A stretch of DNA of 64,000 nucleotides from Manis javanica (GCF_040802235.1 NC_133161.1:144327121-144391120); one strand, 5' to 3'; numbered from the stretch's first letter, positions 1 to 11,053 are shown. Translations and numbers: made by a program. The notes: a model not told the origin generated them from the sequence alone.

Positions 1-186
1 CAAATTACATGTTCACATGTGTTGCAGTCACTGTACTTCCTGTCCCAGGCTGTTTATACAGCAGGCCCTTCACTAGCTGTAGAGTGAAAGGGTTTTCCTC
101 CCCTAAAGGAATTTCAGGTGACATCGAGTAGGCAGAGAAAGAAACTGGGGGCCTTCTGAAATCACAGCCAAGAAGGGGTGAGAAGA
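1..186. other. Unassigned single-copy sequence
   Basis: No coding, RNA or repeat signature is recognised here. The sequence is of moderate GC content and runs straight into a MIR copy. Confidence 0.4.
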
Positions 187-396
187 CTAACATTTATTGA
201 GCATTTATTACACACCAGGCACTAAGCTGAGTACTCTGTACCTCATTTATTTCTCTCAAAACCTTAAGCCTAAAATGCTACTATTTTTACTTTACAGAGA
301 AGAAAACTAATTTATCTAAAGTTACAAAGTTTTGAAGTTATGGGCCTAGGACTTGAATCTAGGTCTGATTTCAAAACACATGCTTTTCTCACTGAG
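187..396 (+). repeat. MIR SINE, nearly full length
   Basis: The copy shows the ordered landmarks of MIR. It opens with an 'aacatttattgagc' start and has a 'caccaggcactaagctgagtact' type core. The 'tttacagagaagaaaacta' motif follows, and it ends in a 'gacttgaatctaggtctga' tail. Divergence is high, as expected for an element of this age. MIR is a tRNA-derived SINE mobilised by L2. Confidence 0.85.
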
Positions 397-499
397 AAAA
401 CCCCAACCCTGTCTGAAGCCTTTGCTGAAAGCCATCTCCTCCAACTTCAGCCTCAGCAATGCCGATGCATAATAACCACTGACTTCCCTCCCTGCCTGC

Positions 500-640
500 C
501 TCTGCACTAAACAGCCCAAATCTTTGAGGACACAGACACTATTAAGCTGATCTTTGTATTCCCAGCTGTCAGCACAGTGCCTAGGCGACGGGAGCCACTG
601 ACAAACGTTAGCTGAGGGATTGAATGGTCAAAGAATAATT
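500..640 (+). repeat. L2 LINE 3' end fragment
   Basis: The segment contains the L2 3' UTR order: a 'tctttgaggacacagacact' relative of the consensus 'ccttgagggcagggact', then 'cccagctgtcagcacagtgcc', then a degraded 'gctgagggattgaatg' end. It has no coding content. Confidence 0.65.
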
Positions 641-794
641 TTTGTCTTAAGGATCAAATCATGATTCTCACATACAGATATAAAACCAACCTGGTTCCAA
701 ATCTTATTTATTTCATCAGTTAATGGGGGACCCCATAAGATGTTGCAACTGGCTCAAAGTAAAACTCAAAAGAACCTCAAATATAGACGTCTGC

Positions 795-1135
795 ATCTAT
801 GCAGGCTGTCATCATGAAACACTACTTACACAACAGAAATTTATTTCTCACACTTTTAGAGGCTGCAAGTCCAAGATCAGGGTGCCAACATAGTGAGATT
901 CTGGTGAGACCCTCTTCTGGTTGCAGACTTCTTAGTGTATCTTCACATGGTGGAAAGAGAACAAAGGTGTTCTCTGGAGTCCTTTGACAAGGGTACTAAC
1001 TGCCTCTGAGAGGGCTCCACCCTTGTGACCTAACCACCGCCCAAAGGCCGCTCCTCCTAATACCTTCACACTCAGGGGTAGGATATCAACACATGAATTT
1101 GAGTAGAGGACACAGCCTCCAGTCATACTCCTCCA
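795..1135 (-). repeat. MLT1-type (ERVL-MaLR) LTR, antisense
   Basis: Read on the minus strand this matches the MLT1 LTR order. On the plus strand 'acagaaatttatttctcac' leads into 'gaggctgcaagtccaagatc', then 'cttcacatggtggaaagag', then 'ctccacccttgtgaccta' and finally 'cctcctaataccttcaca'. This is a solo LTR of a long-dead endogenous retrovirus-like element. No internal sequence flanks it. Confidence 0.8.
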
Positions 1136-1164
1136 ACCCATCCCACCCAGATGCCAGAGTCTTT

Positions 1165-2160
1165 CCAGACATATTTGGCCTTACCATTTTCCTGCCTAAA
1201 ACTTTTCAGTAGCTTCCAATCACCTGTAGAATAAGGCCCATGATGTCCAAGGCACCCCAGCCCTGCTCACCTCCCCAGCCTCGACTCTCATCACTTCTTG
1301 AACCCCCTTTATGCTCCAGCATCACCAACCCCTAGCAGTTCTCTGCACACCCCAGGCCATTTATTTCTCCATGCCTTTACTCATGCTGTTTCCTCTGCCT
1401 GGAATGCCCATCTCATATCTTCTCCCTTACCCACTCCTATCCCCGTGGGAGGTTCAGTTCAGAGGTCTACCTTCCCCCTCCTCCCACCACCCCGACCCCC
1501 CTGCCCCAGTGCAACAGGCTCTCTGCCCCAACACGCTCTGCTGTCCATCACTGCATCACTCCTGTTAACAGGTCTGCTCCCCCTCCCATCAGACTGTGGG
1601 CTCCTTGAGAGCAGGGATTGTTTCCTGCCCTGGGTTGAATAGCATCCCCTCAAAGTTCATGCCCACCGAGAACCTGCGAATATGACCTTTTGTGGAAATA
1701 GGGTCTTTGCAGATGCACTTAGTTAAGATGAGCTCCTACTGGAGTGGATAGCCCCTAAATCCAATATGACTAGTATCCTTTTAAGAAAAAGGACATTTAG
1801 AAACAGAGACACACAGAAAAGAAGGCCAAGGGAAGACAGAGACAGATTGGAATAATGGCTCTACAAGCCAAGAACACCAAGGATGCTGGATGCCACCAGA
1901 AGGTAGGAGGCAGCGTGGAACAGAGCCTCCTCTGGAACCTCAGAGGGAGCATGACTTGGCTGTCAGTTGCCTTGATTTTGGATTTCTGGCCTTGAAAACT
2001 ATGAAAGAATACATTTCTGTTGTTTGAAGCCACCTAGTGTGTAGTTGCTATTTTGCTACTGTAGTCACCAGAAACTAAGAGATTTCTTATTAGAGTCCCT
2101 GGCCCAGTGTTAGGCTCACCTCTATGTGTCCGTAAGTGTTGAAAGAATAAATGAATGAGC
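1165..2160 (+). repeat. L2 LINE 3' region, split by an MLT1 insertion
   Basis: The left part (1165-1630) carries the L2 coding-end and 3' UTR order, with 'ctgtttcctctgcctggaat' followed by 'gggctccttgagagcaggga'. The right part (about 2083-2160) supplies the missing end, 'ccctggcccagtgttaggc' to 'gaaagaataaatgaatgag'. The MLT1 between them is therefore a later insertion. The short open frames in this interval are not genes. Confidence 0.75.
1631..2082 (+). repeat. MLT1C/D-like LTR inserted in L2
   Basis: The start 'tgggttgaatagcatcccc', the centre 'atagggtctttgcagatgc', then 'ccctaaatccaatatgact', 'caagccaagaacaccaagga' and the end 'ttctgttgtttgaagccac' are diagnostic of the MLT1 LTR in plus orientation. 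It is nearly complete at about 450 bp and has no internal retroviral genes. Confidence 0.85.
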
Positions 2161-2260
2161 GATTGTACAATATCCTGCCTGTCTCACTCCCTGGTCTCAA
2201 GGAGCAGCTGAGGAAGGCTGGAGGGACTCGGGGCTGGAGTGCCAAGGGAGGCAGGCTTAG

Positions 2261-2350
2261 TTAACATATATTTATTGGGTACTTACCATGTGCAAAGGGC
2301 CCTACAAGGTGTAGGAGATCAGACACGACTCCCATCCTGCTGGAAATGAC
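2261..2350 (-). repeat. L2-like fragment, antisense
   Basis: The stretch 'atatttattgggtacttacc' followed by 'atgtgcaaagggccctacaa' is the reverse complement of the L2 3' end. The copy is short and diverged, and could also be part of a MIR. Confidence 0.5.
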
Positions 2351-2635
2351 CTAAAACCATGGATAATCCAGCCATTGTCCATGTAAGGGCTTGCTTCGCA
2401 AGGATGTCTGGTTGAGGCTCCCATTGGCAGGAGTGGCTGTGGCTGAGCAGCTGGATGAAGTAGAGATGTTGAGCCTGCAAAAGAGAAGCTTTTAGGGGGA
2501 CTGACTCCAAATGTGAACCAGACGTTTATGGATAAGAGAGAGAGGTCCTCATGGCTCCAACGCCAGTGTTTGAAATTCTCAGGGAAACAGGTTCAAGTTC
2601 AATATAAGAACCAATTTCCTAATAAAAGAAGAAGG

Positions 2636-2835
2636 GAGCTAACCTTGCTGATTGCCTGCTCCATGCCAAAAAATTCAGTCCCGTGACGTGGGTTTTACTA
2701 CTTAGTCCCCACCTGCAGGTTAAACGAACTACTGCTTACGGAAGTTAAGGAGACTGCGCTAGATTCCTTGGCTGAGGGCAGAGCCAGGATTCCAGCTCAG
2801 GGCTGTCTGACTACAGATAAATACACTAACCCTTT
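2636..2835 (+). repeat. MIR SINE
   Basis: It carries 'gattgcctgctccatgcc' (the conserved core start), then 'ggcagagccaggattccagc' and 'ctgtctgactacagataaat'. This order fits a diverged MIR in plus orientation. Confidence 0.65.
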
Positions 2836-3436
2836 TTCCCAGAGACAATACTGAGTAACCCCAGCATGCTGATTTTGCCGTCCTTGGTAGCATTCAGGCA
2901 CAGGACAGGCCAGATGGGGATGCTGCTGAAAGGCTCCAAATTTGGGGCGGGAAGCTGGCCCAAGTGACCTTTAAAATCCCTGTGACCCTGAGGTATCTTC
3001 TGCCCTCTTGAATCACTGGGCTGGGGTTGCAGCCAGCTTCCACCACCTCACTGTCATCAACAAGACCAGAATCCAGGTTGCCCGTAGAGGCTGGGCCCTG
3101 CCCACAGACCACAGTCAGCCATGGACCCTGCCTGCTCTCACCATCTTCTTAGACCTCAGGGAGCCACCTCAAGTGGAGGAGGAGGAGATATAAACCAGGC
3201 AAGAGTGAGGACTCGTGTCCTGGTAGAGGGATCAGCATCTGCAAAAGGCCAGTCCTAACAGAGAGCATCTCACAGACAAGAAAGTGAAAAAAGGTTAGCA
3301 GTGCAAGGAAGGGGACAGCAGGAAATAGAGCCCAGAAGGAAGCTAGCTTTGATCAGACAGGGCCTTGCAGGCCAGGTGAAGGGACTGAAACTCATCTGAC
3401 GGACAAAAGGAAGCCTTTCAATAAGGGTCCAGTATG

Positions 3437-4220
3437 CAGAATAGGTGTGTATTATTTTAAAATCCTTCCAACTCAGCAATAAAAACACACAGACACACAC
3501 AGACAAATTTTTAAATGGGCAAAGGATTTGAATAGACAGCTCCAAAGGAGAACTAAAAATGACCAATAAGCATATGAAAAGATGCTCAACCTCATTAGCC
3601 ACCAGAGAAATGCAAATCAAAAGCACGAAAAGCCGCTACACCCACTAGGATAGTAGGTAGAGCTCCCGTATGACTCAGCAATTCCACGCCTACATACATC
3701 CCCACGAGAGTTGAAAATAGCTGTCCATACATAACTTGGACACTAATATTCATAGCAGCATTATTCATAATAGCCAAAAAATGGAAACAACCCAAATGCC
3801 CATCAATTAATAAATAAACCAAGTGCGATTTAAAAATACAGTGGCACATCGTTCAGCCGTGCAAAGGAATGAAGTAGCCACGTGCCACAATGTGGATGAA
3901 CTTTGAAATACTATGCCAAGTGAAAGAAGCCACATAGAAGGCCACATATTGCCTGATTCCATTTAGATAAAACGTCCAGAATAGGCAAATGTACAGAGAC
4001 AGAAAGTGATCAGTGGTTACCCAGGACGGGGCGTGTTGAGGGGATATAGGGAGTGACTGCAAATGGGCACCAGGTTTCTTTTGGGGGTGATGAAAGTGGT
4101 CTAAACTTGACTGTGGTGATGGTTGTACAATTCTATGAAAATTAAAACCACTGAATTGTGTACTTTAAAATTGTGGATTTTATGGTATGTGTGTTATATG
4201 TTAAAAAGGAAAAAAAAAGC
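3437..4220 (+). repeat. L1 (L1M) 3' end, 5'-truncated
   Basis: The 3' part of ORF2 is recognisable from 'aaatgggcaaaggatttgaa', 'gcaaatcaaaagcacgaaaa', 'attcataatagccaaaaaat' and 'gaatgaagtagccacgtgcc'. A typical L1M 3' UTR follows, with 'ggttgtacaattctatgaaa', and an A-rich tail ends near 4217. The reading frame is broken and no protein is encoded. Confidence 0.85.
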
Positions 4221-4554
4221 AAGCCACGAAGTGATTTTAAGCTGGAGGGTGATATGGTTTGCGTGCATTTTAGAAAACGTGTGCTCTGCCCACAGGGTAG
4301 AAAACAGATAGGAGGCAGAGACATCCTCACAGATGTGCAGCTGTTAGGAGACCCTTAGTGAGAAATGATGGTAACCCACACGAAGACAGGGGCAGTGGAG
4401 ACAGGATGGTCAGATTCAGGAAGCATTTAGAATGGATGGAGCAGGTGTAAACTAACGCAGGCACCCCTGGGAGGTGCGGGAACAGGACTTTCTCTCTCAA
4501 TAATTCAACTTAACTTTGTTCTTGTGGTGATTTAAAAAAAAATGTCCTCAAACT

Positions 4555-4790
4555 GTGCACCAGACTTAATGACTTACTAATAGAATGTTGTAGAAGTGAT
4601 GGTGGGTACCTTCCGAGGCTAGGTTATAAGATTGTCTGTCTCTCCCTCTCCATTGCTGGCTCTGGCCATGCCATGAAGACACTCAGGTGTCCCTGTCAAG
4701 AGCCCAGCATGGAGCAGAAAGAGCCCCCCATCAACAGCCAGCACCCCCTGGGGCAGATCCTCAGGCCAGTGAAGTCCGCGGGTAACTCCA
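4555..4790 (+). repeat. Old MaLR-like LTR fragment
   Basis: 'gtaccttccgaggctaggtt' and 'ccctgtcaagagcccagc' resemble the middle of a diverged mammalian LTR of the MLT1 kind. Both ends are degraded, so the subfamily is uncertain. Confidence 0.4.
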
Positions 4791-4828
4791 GTCCTAGCCC
4801 TTTAGGTTCTCCATCTGTGGCCAACCTG

Positions 4829-4891
4829 GTTCCAATAAAACTTTATGCACAAAACCAGGTAGCCCGCCCAAAGGCCATGGTTTGCCAATTT
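4829..4891 (-). repeat. MER5A-type hAT fragment
   Basis: 'ttccaataaaactttatgca' followed by 'caaaaccaggtagcccgccc' and 'ccatggtttgccaa' is the terminal half of the MER5A hAT-Charlie element in reverse orientation. It is truncated on the left. Confidence 0.65.
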
Positions 4892-5374
4892 GATTTTTGT
4901 TAAGTATTAGATTAAAATGTTACTTACCTTGATTACTGGGTTGCTCTCCACCTGCTAACCCCGACTTGTCCCACCAGCCCTCATCTCTCTCAGACCAGGG
5001 CCTCTCTGATTTCCTTGATGCCGGCCACAGGCCAGGAACCGGAAAGGGTAGCAGGGGACAGCTACTGCCAGAGGTGCTATCTCAGGCCCTCTCACTGCCT
5101 AAAGGCTCCTTTCTGCTCTGCAGGACATCCAGAAACACCAGAAGGAAGCAGGGCCCAAACTGCCTTGGGTCCAGCTGACTCACCTGGTGGTCTCTATCAC
5201 ACACCCCACCCAGGGATCTGGTCCCTAAGTGAAAACTGGGAGTGGGGGAAAGAGAAAAGGCATAACTGGTCCTTCTAGACCCTGGCTATCTGGCTTCCTG
5301 AGCTCCCCAACTTCCCAGGAAGGAGTGTCTTCCTGTGTGGTAGGGCAATACCCCCAGTGCTTGCCCTGTGCTTA
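4892..5374. other. Unassigned sequence
   Basis: This is GC-moderate single-copy sequence. Frames of 70-90 codons are present but have no recognisable protein features and no codon signal. Confidence 0.35.
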
Positions 5375-5545
5375 ACTTCTTTCATTCATACTTTCATTTA
5401 ATCATTTATTTCACCATCCTTGATCTCTAGTATGTGCCAAGCATTTGCTAGATTCCAGAGATACAGAGAAAAAACTCACTACTCATGGCGCAAACAATAA
5501 GAGGGACCGACATACCCAAATAGTAAAGTCTTGCACATAAAGTGC
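5375..5545 (-). repeat. L2 fragment, antisense
   Basis: 'ttcattcatactttcattta' leads to 'tctagtatgtgccaagcatt' and 'gattccagagatacagagaa', the reverse complement of the L2 3' UTR. Confidence 0.65.
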
Positions 5546-5767
5546 AAACCTCAAAGTGTGCACAGATTTAGCTGTGGCATGAAGAGGGTGTGATTCCTCT
5601 CCCTGGGAACCTCAGGATGAGAGAAGTTGGACCTCCCCAAGCGGAAGTGTCAATAGATGTTCCCCAGAGAAGAGCACATGCAGGAACCTGGACTACAGCA
5701 GCAGCTGCGGAGAGAGGCTCGATGGAGAGAGAGAGGTGCTGTTACGGGGCCGGCTAGTATTGGGCAA

Positions 5768-5928
5768 TGTTCATGTGCTCATCTGTAACCTGGGGACAAT
5801 CACACGATACCCCTTTATCAGATTGCTGAGCGTATTAAATGAGATAACCAAACATTTAACAGAGCCTAGCACGTGGTAAGCTACTGGGTAAGCGCAATGT
5901 TAACTATGGTTACTCATTAAATCTTTAA
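5768..5928 (-). repeat. MIR SINE, antisense
   Basis: 'ctcatctgtaacctggggac' followed by 'attaaatgagataaccaaac' and 'cctagcacgtggtaagctac' is the standard MIR order read in reverse. Confidence 0.75.
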
Positions 5929-6019
5929 TCTGATATTAGAAGCATTGCATGAGAATGAAAGTATAGTTGCATAGACAGATTTTTGCACGTGGAGAAAGGT
6001 TAATTCAATCAACACTTAT

Positions 6020-6370
6020 GATCTCCTACATCCCCAGACGCTCTATGGTTAACTTCTAAAAATTCAATGATCAGTCCCAAGTTTAAGCTAAGCCTTTTTG
6101 GTATTTAAAGCTAACCTGTTTCTCCCATAAGCTCTAGATCTTGCCAATCAAAATCACTTTGCTCATAGACTATTGTATCTCTGTCTGCCTCGAGTTGAAA
6201 AATCCATTCAGCAGCTCAATTGACTTCTTTGTTCTAGGCTGTAGCTGCCCTCCCCAGGGGCTTCGACGACATTGACTCAGTGGATGCTGCTACTTGGCAA
6301 TAGAACACATCAGTTTAATATTTCAAATAATTATTCAGCCTCTTAGGAAACTGGCAGGATTTGTGGATGA
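6020..6370. promoter_or_regulatory. Possible conserved non-coding stretch
   Basis: This is repeat-free sequence with clustered AT-rich sites. It includes an AP-1-type TGACTCA at about 6274-6280, 'caattgacttctttgttcta' and 'aaataattattcagcctc'. The regulatory reading is inference only, with no comparative data. Confidence 0.25.
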
Positions 6371-6514
6371 GCTTGGGGGAAGGCAGGTGAGAGAAGGCTT
6401 AGACCCAAAGGGCTTGATTTATAGGAAGGTTTGTCTTTGGGGGACTTTTTTCTTCCTCCTAGGAGGGAATAAAACATCCTGATAAACCTTTCCTCTTGGT
6501 GGAGAATAGAATGG

Positions 6515-6705
6515 TTTCTATTCACTGAGTACCTGCTCTGGACCAGGCTCTGTTAAAGGGGCTCCCCCAAAGTCTGGTACAGTCATTTTCTATGACTTCC
6601 ACCTGAGGCACCTCACGGTGAGGGTAGAATTGTCCTGTCCCTCAAGAGATCAGAGTGAGGTTATTTTGTGATCCTAGTATTTGAATCCTGCCCTCCAGAA
6701 AACTG
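6515..6705 (+). repeat. Probable MIR fragment
   Basis: 'attcactgagtacctgctct' and 'ggaccaggctctgttaaa' match the MIR core, and 'atttgaatcctgccctcc' matches its tail. The middle is poorly preserved. Confidence 0.4.
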
Positions 6706-7236
6706 ATTCTGCTATTTGTATTTTTTCTGTTCCTACTTTTTATCTTATAAAAAATACAGTTAAATTTGAAAATACCAGCCTGTCTTTAGCCATGGTCAAA
6801 GAACCAGAGGAAGGATTTCATTTCAGCTGAAGTTAAAAGAGAAAAGCCATCCCTCCCTCTTCGGGGGTTGGTCCCCAAGGGGATGGGGGATCCCAGAGGG
6901 GAGTCTCGGCTACTGGGCAGGCCTGGGGAGATGGAGAGCGATGGGGCTTCTGCCTTCCTTCCCAGTTCCTCCCACTGAGTGGCTCAGCTGTGTTTCCCTT
7001 CCTGCCCTGGGGGACCCACGGGAGCCCCTCCTGGCCCCTTCAGTATCTCCCTTATCCCTTGAGCTGCTTCTGAATGGCTTTCTCTCCATTACTTGTAAGT
7101 CACCCTCAGTGACTATCAGAACATTTTACCCCAAAGGTGTGATCCTAAGAGAGAATTCTTCTGGGCAGAGAGGGAAAAAATGGAAAACCACCCTCAGGAG
7201 CTCAAAGATCCTTTCTCTTCCTCACAGCAACCACTT
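6706..7236. other. Unassigned sequence
   Basis: It has an AT-rich left end and GC-moderate sequence beyond that. The 123-codon frame at 6941-7312 runs into an L2 fragment and has no protein features, so no gene is called. Confidence 0.35.
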
Positions 7237-7365
7237 ACTCCTTTGTTCATTCCACAAAGACTTATTAAGTGCTTACTGTGTGCAAGGCACCAGGACAAAA
7301 CCAGTTCAATAAAGATGCAGCCCCTGCCGGGAGGCACTCCTTTCAGATAGAGACAGATGGGTAAG
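7237..7365 (-). repeat. L2 fragment, antisense
   Basis: 'ttcattccacaaagacttat' with 'taagtgcttactgtgtgcaa' and 'ggcaccaggacaaaaccagt' is reverse-complement L2 3' UTR. Confidence 0.7.
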
Positions 7366-8439
7366 TGGGCTGGGTGCGCCCTCCAGGGGATGTCAGCAAG
7401 AGCCCCAGTTCTGGAATCCTCTCCTCCAGGGCACCTTTTAAAATTAACTCCAACAATTAAAAGTCTGTTAGGAGACAATGGTGGTTGTCTTCCTCCTTAT
7501 TTTTAATTACAGGGCCCTGCCTAAAGTTGTCAAACCATTTATAATTAGAGCAGAACTCAGCAGGAGGCCTGAGACAGGAAAAGCAGGGAAGCGAAGGGGT
7601 GAAGACTGGAGCTCTCGCCCAGCACCTCCTCAGTGCCCTGGGCCTGGCCCCAGGCTCGTCCGCCTCCGATGCTGTGACGGGCTGCATGCCCACTAATGGA
7701 CTGGGTGGCTGGGGAAGCACTGCACGTGCTGTCCCCTCCTCGCCTCTCAGCATACACCCTGATTATAGTCATTAGGGAGTCACCCTGAGTGAGAGAAGAC
7801 AGGCGGGTGGTGCTTTGGTGGCCTGGAAAGTGGGAGGCGGCTGCAGCGTGAGGCAGGCCAGCTCAGGCTAGAGAGCAGAGCCTGGAGAGGGAGCAGAGGG
7901 CGAGCTCCTCCTGCCCTCTCCCTGCAGGGAGGCATCCATCTCACCTGTAAAACAGACCACAGTTGGAACAGCAACCACTGAGCAAGAAGCCGGCCCATGC
8001 ATGGGGCTCTAGACAAAGGGGGTACCCCTCAGTCTGCCCTCCTGGTGTCAGGGTGGCTTCACTGCACCTGCAGCCAGGAAAGGGCTTGGGAGGGACTGGG
8101 CTAAATAAATCTGCTCGTCAGACAAGGCTATCTGTCAGCTGGATGGGACCTGGGCTCCCACCTCCACCGTCTGCTCAGACCCACGGGATTGGTCTCCACC
8201 TCTGCCTGCTGTTCTGGAAAGCTCTACATGGCAAACAAGGAGGGGGCTCCAAAGGTGCCGACCCCTGAGTTCCCAGCACCCCCTGTCTACCTGGGCCAGA
8301 GGTGGGCAGGGAGGCCAGCAGGCTGTGAACGGCCCAGCGCCACAGTCTCCATCTTACCAGGTAGGACCAGGGCTGCAAAGCTCCGCCCCTCCAGTCCCCA
8401 GCCTCCCCCCTTCCAAGGCGGGGACCAGGGAAATCAGGA
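7366..8439. other. GC-rich unassigned sequence
   Basis: This is single-copy sequence. The interval 7500-7560 ('tttttaattacagggccctg', 'ccatttataattagagcaga') contains two closely spaced homeodomain-type ATTA cores and could be conserved. The remaining short frames on both strands look incidental. Confidence 0.3.
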
Positions 8440-8787
8440 ACCAACTCCCTGAATCAGGGATGGTTCAAAATTTAGTCAGACTGGTCTCCCCTGAACCTTG
8501 ACCCACCCACAGCCTAAGCCAGCCTGGAAAATGACCAACCCCTCCTTAAGGATGCTTCTCAGGAATCAACTGACCAGCCGGGAAAAACCTTCAGGCCGCC
8601 TGCTTCCGCCCTCCCCCACCTGATTCTTCCTAGCCTTGCTTACTTTTCTCTATACAAAAAAGTCCTTTCTGTCTGACCTTTGAGACCCTGATGCCCTCCT
8701 CACTGCAGTAACCCCCTCCTGGTCTTGCATCTGTCTTCTGGAATAAAGTCTCTCCTCACTTAAGCCTGACTTGTTCTTTATTTGACA
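8440..8787 (+). repeat. ERV1-like solo LTR
   Basis: The layout is that of an LTR. There is a TATA-like 'tatacaaaaaag' at 8651 and a polyadenylation signal AATAAA at 8742-8747. A T-rich 3' end terminates in 'ca' at about 8787. No internal retroviral genes flank it. The family is not resolved; a gammaretrovirus-like ERV1 LTR is my best guess. Confidence 0.5.
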
Positions 8788-9019
8788 CTAGCCCAGGAGC
8801 AAGGACCCTTCCCCCTTGAAATTGCCTTTCACAAGTAGTCCACCCCCAGTGACCTTCACCAGACTTGCATGCCTTACCAGCTCTGCAGGCAACCTGGTTA
8901 ATGGTTAATGGGTGGAAACTCCGTCTCTCTGCCCCCAACTAGCCCCATTAATAAGATACGGAATTTGTGGGTTTCCAGAAAACTTTCTGCACACGTGCAC
9001 CTGGTTTGAACCACCACGA

Positions 9020-9085
9020 GTGCTTTTATTATCTCCAATTTACAGAAGAAGAACTGCGGTTCAGAGAGGTCCAGAGAGGGAACGT
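9020..9085 (+). repeat. MIR core fragment
   Basis: 'ttattatctccaatttacag' and 'aactgcggttcagagaggtc' correspond to the MIR core only. Confidence 0.5.
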
Positions 9086-9199
9086 CAGCCTGCGCCTCCC
9101 CCAGTTCCCCTCCACTGCGCTGCCTCTCGCCCCCCACCCTCCGCCCCCTGCCCCTCCCCGCACACAGAGAACCCAGTCCCCGCCCCCGCCAGCCACCGA

Positions 9200-9730
9200 G
9201 TGGGTGAACATCCCGGCTTCCCTTTTCGCTCGGCTAATTATCCTTTAAAGTGGCGCTGGCGTATTTTGCCGCCAGATCCGCCGGTTTATTTTTATCCACC
9301 TCTCTCTAATGGTATCGGGGCCGTTACTCAGGGAAGCTCCCGGCTCTGAGCTGCTCCCCAATTTACAATTGCAATTATGATCTCCGACAGAAACACATGC
9401 AGCTGGTGTCAATTTTAAGCAATATTTTGATCATAATAATTAAAAAAGTAACTTATGGCGTGCACGCATTAGATAAATTAATGTTATTCCAAGGCTCTGC
9501 TAAAAGGCGTGCACGGGAGAAAGGACAAAAAGGAAATTATGCTCCCAGCTCTCAGGGACCTGGGAGGCTCTCCAGCACCTGTCCGCTCGCTGGGCTCACA
9601 GATTAATTTGCACACTGAGTTTAATATCTGTGTGTCCTTCAAGTTGAGTGCTGCCTGTGCCCACCCCTCCCACTGACACACGTGAAATTGATGGTTATTA
9701 AGGTATTTGGATACAAACAAGCACATTTTC
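9200..9730. promoter_or_regulatory. Candidate conserved developmental enhancer
   Basis: This repeat-free block of about 530 bp is dense in homeodomain and other factor-type sites. TAATTA occurs at 9235-9240 and 9437-9442, and 'attaatg'/'attaatttg' at about 9478 and 9602. A CAATTG with 'gcaattatga' lies near 9366-9380 and an E-box CAGCTG at about 9400. The 10-mer GGCGTGCACG is repeated at 9457-9466 and 9506-9515. Intact AT-rich motifs beside preserved CpGs are typical of strongly constrained non-coding DNA. I infer an enhancer; the target gene is unknown. Confidence 0.5.
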
Positions 9731-9879
9731 TTGTCACTGCTTCCCAGGCAGGCGACAGGCACCTGAAAGGATGTTCACATCTCTCTCCAACTTGATGTTC
9801 TAGACCCAAATGAGAGCAGGACCTGAGGGCTTAGGGGCAGGAATGGGAAACGGCAGGGACCCGTGTGCATATATGCAGA

Positions 9880-10370
9880 CCTGCACACACCCAGGTACCA
9901 CTACACACACACACGCATCTACCTGCCCCGGACACAGGATTCATAACCACACACAACCTCACACCTCCATCCACAGAAAAATCCACAATTTACATGTGTT
10001 TATATAAATCTTACACATTGCCTATAATCACAAAATGTATGTCCCCCACTTCTGTCCATGTACAAGCACACCCTAACACACATATCCTTAGTCACCCCCA
10101 TACACAAATGCCCCCAGGCACACCATTCACAACCCTAGACATCCTCAGACCTCTACCCACATACAAGCTCACACGCATGCGCACACACACACACACATCT
10201 GCACACATACACTGACTCTTACAGGCACCACATACACAACTACCTGCTCACGACACACCATTCATAATCACAAACAGGGCCTGCGCAGTCACACAATGAC
10301 TCACAAACAGGCGTGCATGTGTGCACCCACACAGTATGCATTCTCTCACACTCCCCTCTCACTGCACAAC
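9880..10370 (+). repeat. Degenerate CA-rich minisatellite
   Basis: The stretch is dominated by interrupted CA repeats. It contains longer related units: 'ggattcataaccacacac' at about 9937, 'caccattcacaaccctag' at about 10120 and 'caccattcataatcacaaac' at about 10256. This points to an old higher-order tandem array rather than a simple microsatellite. The open frames over it are low-complexity H/T/P-rich and not coding. Confidence 0.65.
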
Positions 10371-10844
10371 AGGGCACCGCCCCCTACCCCTTGGCCCCCT
10401 CCACCCAACAGGCCAGGCTACCAGGCACCATCACTAGCTTTTCAATTTTTGAGGGGTTCCCAGGCTGGATGGCTGTCTCCACAGAGAAAAATATACAGAT
10501 ACACAAACTTCTGCATACAGGTCGGAAGACTTACGTTCTTTCTGAAACCCACCCAGGGTCTCCAGCTTAAGTCCCCTAATGTGGGGGTCCCAGGCAGTCC
10601 TGTTTCTGTCCTCACAGGGTGACAGCACAAATGGCTGGGGGTGGCAGAGGAGAAAGGCAGAACGCCCATTGTCTTGCAGGAACCATTTACTTTTTTTTAA
10701 GAATCATCATCACTACTTTTGGGAAATGGTTAAAAAATATGTCTTTTTCATACTAAAAAGATGTTCTAATAGAAAAAGTATGCTCCTGTCCCCTACCGCC
10801 TGGGCTGGAAGGCACTGGGCTTTTGACATGGCAGAGTCGAGCTT
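10371..10844. other. Unassigned sequence
   Basis: Single-copy sequence with an AT-rich stretch at 10685-10790. No feature is recognised. Confidence 0.35.
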
Positions 10845-10950
10845 CCAGGTCTCTGAGTCAGATGCTGGGATTCAAATCCTGGCGCCACGACTCCCTGCTG
10901 ACATGACCTTGGACAGCACTTCATTTCAGCCTCCTCATTGGTCCCTGCCT
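10845..10950 (-). repeat. MIR SINE fragment, antisense
   Basis: 'gagtcagatgctgggattca' followed by 'aatcctggcgccacgactcc' and 'gaccttggacagcact' matches the 3' half of MIR in reverse. Confidence 0.7.
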
Positions 10951-11053
10951 TGTTTCAGAGAGCGCGTCCCGGGACCACAGAGAGAGGAGCTGAGCAGCCC
11001 CTGGCACAGGCCGTACGCCCAGGACGCCTCGTTCGGGGTTGTGCTGCTGCCGC

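Noticed and set aside
8742-8747. AATAAA as a gene polyadenylation site
   Set aside because: It sits inside an LTR-like segment and is explained by that element.
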